A stretch of DNA of 23,683 nt from Bacteroidales bacterium (lineage in GTDB: Bacteria; Bacteroidota; Bacteroidia; Bacteroidales; UBA10428). Location of the stretch: assembly GCA_016926235.1 (NCBI GenBank), contig JAFGOZ010000727.1:1-23683 (forward strand). Direction: 5' to 3'. The position numbers and the translations under genes are program-made. Positions 17,600-23,683 of this stretch are shown in pieces (positions within the stretch are counted from its first letter, which is position 1; the number at the start of each line of letters is the position of its first letter). A model generated the notes under the pieces. The model searched no databases. It was not told where the DNA came from and worked only from the letters and a program-made list of their open reading frames with translations.

Positions 17600-19796
17600 T
17601 CTGAAATTGTTTTAGCATTTTATTGATTTGTTCTTCAAGGTTTCTTGAATCACTTGATAATTGATTAAATTGATCTATTCCTTTTTTAATCATTTCTTCA
17701 AACTCATCTGCTGTCAATCCATCTTCTTCAATTATAACTCCAACATATCTGCCCGGGTTAAGAGAGTAATCCTGCTCTTCAATATCTTTAATATTAGTCA
17801 GCTTGCATAATCCTGTCACATCTTCATATTCAGCTTTAGGGAACCGCTCCTGCAGCCATTCTGCCATTTTCAGGAGATAAACAGGAGATTTTTCTTCCTC
17901 TTCATAGTTATTGTTCTTAACCTGGCTGCTGTACTCATTAAGCCTGTCGAGGATAAGCCGAATTTCCTTCGGTTTGTTAAGCTCCTTCCATTCTTTATCG
18001 TCTTTGTTCCTCAGGTGATCTTCTGCAAGCTTAAAGAGCCTCTCATATTCACGATAATCCTTTTCCAGCTCTTTTTTCAGATGCAGGTAATTGTGCAGCA
18101 TTTCTATGCTTATTTTAAGGAGCTCACGTTGCAACCTGTTGGCCTCCTCGACTTTATCAGCTTTATTTTTGTCTGTTAGGCTATTATGAAAACCAAGCCA
18201 GGTTTCTATCCTTTCGATAACCGGCTTGATGTTTATAACTTTCAGCGATTCCAGCTTTGTGAAAAAGCTCTCTTTCTCAATTATTTCCGCAACTCCGTTT
18301 TCAGTTTTCCTGTTTCTTGTCCATTCAAGAAATGCGGAGATCTGCTTTTCCAGTTCCGATGATGCTGATTCGAGGAGCTGTTTCAGAACCGGCATCCTAT
18401 CTGCCGCACCTTCGTAATGCGATTTCACAAGCTCAATAAAGAATTTCCTGTCGCCTTTTCTGAGATGCTGGATTGCAGCAATGTTCTGAAGCTGTTCGAA
18501 TGTGAATTCCCTATGCGCCCTGTCAACCTGGTGGTAAACATTCCGGGCATCTACAAAGAGTATTTCTATTTTATCTTTCTCTGGTTCAAAATCTTCAATT
18601 GATTTCGATTTATCAAAAAACCAGAGAGTGGCAGGGAGAGTAACAGTACTGAACATATTTCCTGGCAGGGTAAGCATGCCGTTAATTAATCCCTTTCTTA
18701 CCAGAGTCTTCCTTATGTCATATTCAGAATGACCTGCATCGGAAGCAGAGTTGGCCATAACAAGAGCTGCCCGGCCTTTTTCATTCAGAGATGTAGCAAA
18801 AAGGCTTATCCAAAGATAGTTCCCATTTGGGATATTAATTACACCACCCTTTTTTGTCTTGCTTTTTGATTTTGGTAGCCCGTACTCGGTAAATCGCCTG
18901 TCCTTTTTAACAGTATCCTCATTAACCTCCTTAACGTTAAAAGGCGGATTAGCCATTACAAAGTCGAATTTTCCAAAACTGTCGTAAAGGTCCTCAGAAT
19001 AACTGTCACCTTGTTTAATCTCACCCCTAAGTCCGTTTATTGCCAGATTCATTTTAGCAAGTTTTACTGTCCCGAGGGTTTTTTCCTGTCCATATACTGA
19101 AATGGGAGAAACAGAACCTTTCTGGAGATGATGACGTAATATGAAGTTATTGCTCTGTACAAACATACCCCCAGAACCGCAGGCAGGATCAAATATTTTA
19201 CCATGATAAGGTTCTATATATTCAACCATAAGGCTTACAACCGATGTGGGTGTAAAGAATTCGCCACCCTTCTGTGCCTCTTCGAGTCCGAATTTTTCAA
19301 GGAAGAATTCATATATTTTTCCGAGCAGGTCACCTGTTGTATCTTCAGGTATTGTGGAAAATATTTTCAGCAATTGTTTGAGAAGAGTTTGTCCTTTCCT
19401 CGTTATGTCATAGAATTCATCTTTTGGGAGAGTATCTTTAAGAGAGATAACATGCTTTTCAATACCCTTCATGGCTTCAATAACAGCTTTATCAATCTCT
19501 TTATCAGCAGAAAGCTCCTTTAGAAAATCATAACGTGCATAATCAGGTAAATAGATTCCGCATTTTTCAATTGCTATTTTATCAATTGATTGTTCAATCC
19601 GTGTCCCTTTATTTTTATTGAATTCTGAAATTATTTCTTTTTCATACTTACTGTATTTAATATCTGCGAACTTTAAAAAGATAATTCCCAGGACAGGCGT
19701 TGAATAATCGTTTGATTTGAGATCAGAGTCGGCCCTGAGCTTGTTTGCCGCCAGCCAGAGGTCGTTTTTAAGTTTTTTGAATTCTTTGTTTGTCAT
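17592..19796 (-). CDS. hsdM: Type I restriction-modification methyltransferase subunit M
   Basis: A 734-residue N6-adenine methyltransferase that protects host DNA using S-adenosylmethionine. The N-terminal helical HsdM_N region covers about 1-150. GGEFFTP at 178 leads into the catalytic domain: motif I DPACGSGG at 203-210 and motif IV NPPF at 283-286, both intact. Usual HsdM proteins are about 500 residues; this one carries a charged, helical C-terminal extension (about 470-734) with likely coiled-coil stretches, as in the longer M subunits of some type I families. It overlaps hsdS by 8 bases and follows the response-regulator gene by 38 bases. I see no separate promoter in that short gap, so it is probably on the same transcript as the kinase and receiver genes. 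Confidence 0.94.
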   Translation of the reverse strand: MTNKEFKKLKNDLWLAANKLRADSDLKSNDYSTPVLGIIFLKFADIKYSKYEKEIISEFNKNKGTRIEQSIDKIAIEKCGIYLPDYARYDFLKELSADKEIDKAVIEAMKGIEKHVISLKDTLPKDEFYDITRKGQTLLKQLLKIFSTIPEDTTGDLLGKIYEFFLEKFGLEEAQKGGEFFTPTSVVSLMVEYIEPYHGKIFDPACGSGGMFVQSNNFILRHHLQKGSVSPISVYGQEKTLGTVKLAKMNLAINGLRGEIKQGDSYSEDLYDSFGKFDFVMANPPFNVKEVNEDTVKKDRRFTEYGLPKSKSKTKKGGVINIPNGNYLWISLFATSLNEKGRAALVMANSASDAGHSEYDIRKTLVRKGLINGMLTLPGNMFSTVTLPATLWFFDKSKSIEDFEPEKDKIEILFVDARNVYHQVDRAHREFTFEQLQNIAAIQHLRKGDRKFFIELVKSHYEGAADRMPVLKQLLESASSELEKQISAFLEWTRNRKTENGVAEIIEKESFFTKLESLKVINIKPVIERIETWLGFHNSLTDKNKADKVEEANRLQRELLKISIEMLHNYLHLKKELEKDYREYERLFKLAEDHLRNKDDKEWKELNKPKEIRLILDRLNEYSSQVKNNNYEEEEKSPVYLLKMAEWLQERFPKAEYEDVTGLCKLTNIKDIEEQDYSLNPGRYVGVIIEEDGLTADEFEEMIKKGIDQFNQLSSDSRNLEEQINKMLKQFQNG

Positions 19797-19834
19797 TGGT
19801 AGCTTTAAGGAGAGTTATGTGCTAAATTAAAGAA

Positions 19835-20761
19835 CTATTGCATTGTATGCTTAATAAAATGTTTATACCAAATAATGAATTCCAACAACTGGTATACTAT
19901 TGCTTTAATGAGATACCTGCTTCTAAATTCATTATAATGATGAGACCTTGCCTGGGTAACTGCTGTAAGTGAGTAAAGAATCGTACCAAGATGTTCTGGA
20001 AGAACAGGATCAATTGATTTACATACTTCCTTTTGGGTCTTCTGATCAATGTAGGCTGTTCCTCTGGCAAGACGCATTTGGCACCAGGTAAGGTTTACCC
20101 TGTTTCGTTCATAATTCAGTGCTGCAAATGGAATTATCTCATTTTTGGATTTATGCAGCTGCTTATAAACAGCTTCAAGAATCTGCCGAACGGGATTAAA
20201 TAAAAATTCTTCAATATTCTTTTCCGGAGGATTTTCAAAAATCTGTAAAATTGTAATCAGTGTTTTTTCAGTGTTAGAATCAAGGTATCCTGCTCTGAAT
20301 GTTTCAAAAACATCAGGGAAGTCCTTCTTAATTTTTGTCTCAGGCATTTTTTCTATTTCATCTAACAACCAATCAAGCATTTTGTCTCGGTCACTGAACT
20401 TGTCAAAAACCATAATTTCCATTTGTTCAAGGTTTTCCCTGAAACCTGCACTAAATCCTGTGTTTACACAAACAGGTACAGGACTCCCTTTTTTCTGGAT
20501 ATGTTCCTTAACCCAGTTAACAGCATAGAATATTCCACTGTCCTTCGTTTCTTTATCTGACTCTGCTATTTTATTTTTATAACAGCGAGCATCCAATATT
20601 ACTCCTGAGAAAGAATCTGGTTCCGATTCAATAAATTTAAATCCTTCATCATAATTTGTAAAATAACGGATCTCCAGATCCTTGAGTTTTGCATTCCTCT
20701 GCAGAGTCTGACAGTATTCTACTTCATCATCGATTAAAATTATCACTGACATTGATTTCAT
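19835..20761 (-). CDS. Response regulator: receiver domain plus unknown helical domain
   Basis: A 308-residue protein using the ATG at 20761, which overlaps the preceding stop as ATGA; an alternative ATG at 20779 adds six residues. Residues 3-135 form a receiver domain with its key positions present: acidic pair D11/D12 in LIDDE, phospho-acceptor D57 in VILDAR, T101 in VNTGF and K121 in FDKF. It should therefore accept a phosphoryl group. The remaining 170 residues are mainly helical, with no helix-turn-helix or other DNA-binding output I can recognise. The last helix pair (ARSHHYNEF to LLEFIIWY) is loosely reminiscent of HEPN/DUF4145-type helical domains, a weak resemblance only. The gene directly upstream encodes a protein with a histidine-kinase core, which is the natural phosphodonor. 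Downstream lies hsdM. Confidence 0.82.
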   Translation of the reverse strand: MKSMSVIILIDDEVEYCQTLQRNAKLKDLEIRYFTNYDEGFKFIESEPDSFSGVILDARCYKNKIAESDKETKDSGIFYAVNWVKEHIQKKGSPVPVCVNTGFSAGFRENLEQMEIMVFDKFSDRDKMLDWLLDEIEKMPETKIKKDFPDVFETFRAGYLDSNTEKTLITILQIFENPPEKNIEEFLFNPVRQILEAVYKQLHKSKNEIIPFAALNYERNRVNLTWCQMRLARGTAYIDQKTQKEVCKSIDPVLPEHLGTILYSLTAVTQARSHHYNEFRSRYLIKAIVYQLLEFIIWYKHFIKHTMQ

Positions 20762-23541
20762 TGATTTAAAGGGAGACATATTTCAAAATTTACAGAATAT
20801 CTTGAGTGAGTTAATTCGTCCTTTTCAGGGATTCTTATTTCACCTCCTGCAATATCAAGTATTTTTCCTATTACTGCACCTCCGATGCCTGTTCCCCCGG
20901 ATTCTCCTGATTTTTCTCCAAACTTAAGAAGAGTATCAATTGAAAAGTCTTCAGGCAGGGGATATCCATTATTACTGATAATTATTCTGACTTTTGAACT
21001 TTTATAATCCACAGTGGTCAGAAACCTGATCTCATAAATCATAGTATCGTCCACGAATCCATGATCAATTGCATTCTGAATAAAATTTACGAAGAGCTCT
21101 TTCAATAAGAATGAGTTCAAAGACACAATAACTTCTTTTCTTGTTTCGGGCTTACATTCAACTTTAATATTGACTGACTGATAGTTTTTATATAAAGGTT
21201 TAATCTTGTTTTCAAGAAATTCATAAATATTGATAGATTCTTTAACATTTTCGTTATTTATAACTCTTATATAATTCTCTGTTTTAAGTAATGTTTCTTT
21301 TGAATCATTAATCATGGTGCCCATACGGCTGATGATCTGCATAATTGATTCTTCAGTAAACTCACTAAATGGTTTGTGGACTGATATTTCTGGTTTTTTA
21401 AGCTTATCTAAAGTCTGGATAAGGAAATCTATATCATTACTAAGCACAGATAGTTTTTGAGAAAGATTGTGCTTTATAGTTGAGATCAGATCCAGTTGCG
21501 TTTGTTTTCCGATAAGTTTTTCTCTTTTTAACCGAAGTTCAGTCTCAAGTTCTCCCAGGTAATTTTCTTTCTGTTCCCTGACCTTTATTTCCTGGTCTTG
21601 TTTCATTTCGGGGAGCCTGATAGATAATGTTAAAAAGTCACTTCGGGAGAAGTTGGTAATACCTGAATATTTTCTTATTCCCTGGAGTTGATCAGTAAAG
21701 AATTTTGATTTCAATTCATAAATCAGGTATTCTGGAATTATTTTATTACTATCAATCCGAAAAGCCAATATATTTGGATTAAGTACAATAGGATTTCCGG
21801 TATATTCAAAATATTGTGGTTTTAGTTTATCCCCAACCCGGCTTATAAGCAGGACAGAATCTGAAATAAGCGTACCTTTGCTATTTACAGGACCAGTTAA
21901 TTCACCATTGCTGATATTAAGGTATGGGGTTTCGATGGAATCAATTAAAGACCCAACTTTAAAAAATGGAAGAGCAGGTTCATTTTTAATCCATTTATAA
22001 TTCTTTCCTTTATAATCTTCAATAACATTTTTTAATCTTACGAGCGATTCACCTGTTCTTAATGGAATATACAGTACATTAACAAGGTATTTCGCAGGCA
22101 TTATGGAGAAATTTTCTTCAGATATCCGTTTTGAATCAGCTATTGTTGTTTTTTCCGGCAGCACAGTCCAATTGTGAAAAACACTTTTTAGTCTGCCTGA
22201 AACCTCTTTATCATTGATAAGATCTGCCAGGTCAATAAAAAATGTTTTATTCCTTTTTTGGGCTGTTTTGCTTTTTGTCAGCACAATTATTGCGGAACGA
22301 CAGTTTGAAAAAGGTTTATAAAATCCAGGTGGTATAGCAATCACAGTATCCAGGAAGTCATTTTTAATGAGCTTTTCCCTTATTTTAACTGTAGCCGGTG
22401 CATAAAGAAAATTAAACGAAGTATTCAAAATTGCGATACCATTATTGTTTAACCTTTTTATAGCATCTTCTATAAATAGAGATTCTGTATAAATTTCTGT
22501 TCTGGATCCGGGTTTACCCTGGTCCGGACTTTTTGTAATTCTTTTTATTTCCCACGGAAGATCGGATACAATTAAATCTACTGAGCCAGGTTTTATGAAT
22601 TCCGATTTTAGTGAGTCATTATTTGAAAAAAATGTTTTATCTGAACTGTTAGACAATATATTCATCCTTAGCAGAGAGTAGATCCCCTTATTCTTCTCCT
22701 GACAATATATTTCTTTTGGTGAGGTTGCCCGGCAGATGTCAGCAATCAGACTTCCTGTGCCAGCAGCCGGATCATAAATTTTTTTAAAACTAAGGGTGGT
22801 GACAAGAGTTGTTAGAATAGTCCTTATATCAGCAGGAGTTGAATATATCCTTCCTTTGAAATCAGAATTGGAATAGGCGGAAATAAAATCTGAAAGCCAG
22901 CCTCCAATATACGGATCTCTCCAGATAGTTACTTCGTATGAATTGATCAGGAAAAACAGCTTTTGATAAGCTTCTGATGAATCATAAATGTAATTTTTCT
23001 CAGCCAGAACCTGGGAGAAAATGTCAATAAATGGCGATTGTTTGTTAAGGACTAAAAGTTGATCAAAATATTTATCAATCCTTTCATTACCTTTGAGTTC
23101 ATATATTTTATCGAACCGTTCATATCTGAATCTAATATCAGCCTTTTCAAAGATAATTGGAATGACTGCAAAAAAATACATGGTAGAAATATGGTGTTCA
23201 GGCAATCCCTTAAAACCTGATTCCCAGAGAATATCCAGCATTTGCTGAAACATATTATTTAGTTCACCTTTATCCTTCTCCGGTACATAGACTTCAATAG
23301 GCTCCTCTATAATATTTAGTACTCCCTCAATGCTAATATCTTCTTGAAGATAAATGGTGTCGTTTAAAATCTTAAACATATCAGGATTTGCATGTACTCT
23401 TCTCCTGACCTGATTTATTGGTACAGGTTTCTTATCAGACCTTATATAAAGTCTGTTGTCATTAATAAAGGCAGTAATTTCTGAAAAACTTGCTGGACCT
23501 TTATTTTGGATTGTATATTCTATTGCTTCATGCAATGTCAT
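20758..23541 (-). CDS. HARE-HTH / N6-methyltransferase / HsdS-like TRD / histidine kinase fusion
   Basis: A 927-residue fusion. Residues 1-66 match a HARE-HTH winged helix, a domain linked to restriction and DNA-modification proteins. About 225-420 are a type I-like N6-adenine methyltransferase: STPADIR, motif I DPAAGTGS at 257-264, and motif IV SDLPW at 326-330, where the usual first Pro is Leu. About 500-660 look like half an HsdS, one target-recognition domain plus conserved helix. A coiled coil leads to IKHNLSQKL with H691 placed like the phospho-acceptor of a DHp helix. Residues about 805-925 are a GHKL kinase ATPase: N-box N819/N823, a G1-like SNNG at 856-859 (Asn for Asp) and GGTGIGG at 882-888. 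The next gene encodes a receiver protein. It may read a DNA target or its methylation state and signal by phosphotransfer; this is inference. It overlaps its upstream neighbour by ATGA. Confidence 0.83.
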   Translation of the reverse strand: MTLHEAIEYTIQNKGPASFSEITAFINDNRLYIRSDKKPVPINQVRRRVHANPDMFKILNDTIYLQEDISIEGVLNIIEEPIEVYVPEKDKGELNNMFQQMLDILWESGFKGLPEHHISTMYFFAVIPIIFEKADIRFRYERFDKIYELKGNERIDKYFDQLLVLNKQSPFIDIFSQVLAEKNYIYDSSEAYQKLFFLINSYEVTIWRDPYIGGWLSDFISAYSNSDFKGRIYSTPADIRTILTTLVTTLSFKKIYDPAAGTGSLIADICRATSPKEIYCQEKNKGIYSLLRMNILSNSSDKTFFSNNDSLKSEFIKPGSVDLIVSDLPWEIKRITKSPDQGKPGSRTEIYTESLFIEDAIKRLNNNGIAILNTSFNFLYAPATVKIREKLIKNDFLDTVIAIPPGFYKPFSNCRSAIIVLTKSKTAQKRNKTFFIDLADLINDKEVSGRLKSVFHNWTVLPEKTTIADSKRISEENFSIMPAKYLVNVLYIPLRTGESLVRLKNVIEDYKGKNYKWIKNEPALPFFKVGSLIDSIETPYLNISNGELTGPVNSKGTLISDSVLLISRVGDKLKPQYFEYTGNPIVLNPNILAFRIDSNKIIPEYLIYELKSKFFTDQLQGIRKYSGITNFSRSDFLTLSIRLPEMKQDQEIKVREQKENYLGELETELRLKREKLIGKQTQLDLISTIKHNLSQKLSVLSNDIDFLIQTLDKLKKPEISVHKPFSEFTEESIMQIISRMGTMINDSKETLLKTENYIRVINNENVKESINIYEFLENKIKPLYKNYQSVNIKVECKPETRKEVIVSLNSFLLKELFVNFIQNAIDHGFVDDTMIYEIRFLTTVDYKSSKVRIIISNNGYPLPEDFSIDTLLKFGEKSGESGGTGIGGAVIGKILDIAGGEIRIPEKDELTHSRYSVNFEICLPLNQ

Positions 23542-23683
23542 AATATGCCGCTTGCTTTTCGCTCAATAAAATTAACTATTTCATTCAAATCAAAGGAGTT
23601 GTTTTCCAAAAGAAAAACATCAACGCTTTTTGACAGTTGCCCTGTATAGATACTATCATAAACAGAAATCCTGATAAGCGGAA
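23538..23683 (-). CDS. Partial CDS, C-terminal end of a receiver-like protein
   Basis: An open frame enters from the right edge and stops at the TGA 23540-23538, overlapping the methyltransferase-kinase start as ATGA. The visible 47 or so residues run from PLIRISVYDS through VDVFLLENNSFDLNEIVNFIER to KASGIL. The order (a strand ending in Ser, a gap, a VDVFL strand, then an FDL helix) fits the last third of a receiver domain. The conserved Lys of the KP motif is replaced (LLEN), so it may be a degenerate receiver. The beginning of the gene is outside the window. Tight coupling to the kinase fusion suggests joint function. Confidence 0.5.
   Translation of the reverse strand, partial: PLIRISVYDSIYTGQLSKSVDVFLLENNSFDLNEIVNFIERKASGIL

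Noticed and set aside
19203..19523. Plus-strand open frame of 106 codons
   Set aside because: Antisense to the N-terminal part of hsdM; a shadow frame.
20758..23541. The 927-residue protein as a type IIG restriction-modification enzyme
   Set aside because: It has a methyltransferase and recognition region but no PD-(D/E)XK or HNH motif; the rest is kinase-like ATPase.

Overview
The window is AT-rich and gene-dense, and every gene in it looks like DNA metabolism or defence. The host is most likely a member of the Bacteroidota, probably Bacteroidales-like. Evidence: heavy use of AGA and ATA codons, weak or absent Shine-Dalgarno sequences before most starts, a Bacteroidota-type -7 box (TAnnTTTG) before the first operon, and Bacteroidetes-like protein sequences. 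This is inference; there is no rRNA or housekeeping gene to settle it. I read it as a defence island. No tRNA, rRNA, CRISPR array, transposase or integrase is visible.

Left edge (1-407): gene debris (the C-terminal end of a membrane protein), a terminator-like hairpin and a probable promoter. Next comes a two-gene plus-strand operon (408-5593). It encodes a Dna2-like protein (RecB-type nuclease plus SF1B helicase) and a second, smaller UPF1/Dna2-type helicase without a nuclease. Both proteins end in Leu-Phe.

Everything from 5626 to the right edge is on the minus strand, converging on that pair with 32 bases between stop codons. In transcription order (right to left): the end of a receiver-like protein; a 927-residue fusion of HARE-HTH, N6-adenine methyltransferase, HsdS-like target-recognition region and histidine-kinase core; a response-regulator protein with an unknown helical C-terminal domain; hsdM; hsdS; a large RecD-like helicase with a putative C-terminal PD-(D/E)XK nuclease; hsdR; and a small orphan. 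The genes overlap or nearly touch, so this looks like one long transcript. After a 135-base gap holding a perfect 10-bp dyad come a PLD-family nuclease with a coiled-coil tail and, overlapping it by ATGA, an E2-E1-JAB triple fusion.

Working model. The type I restriction genes are the core. The methyltransferase-kinase and its receiver(s) could report DNA target or methylation state through a phosphorelay. The RecD-like helicase-nuclease could process restricted DNA. The PLD/E2-E1-JAB pair looks like a self-contained protein-conjugation module of Cap2/Cap3 type, but with no visible ubiquitin-like protein and no CD-NTase. The two most unusual items are the methyltransferase-TRD-kinase fusion with its receiver partner, and the PLD plus E2-E1-JAB pair. 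Their functions are inferred from domain content only.
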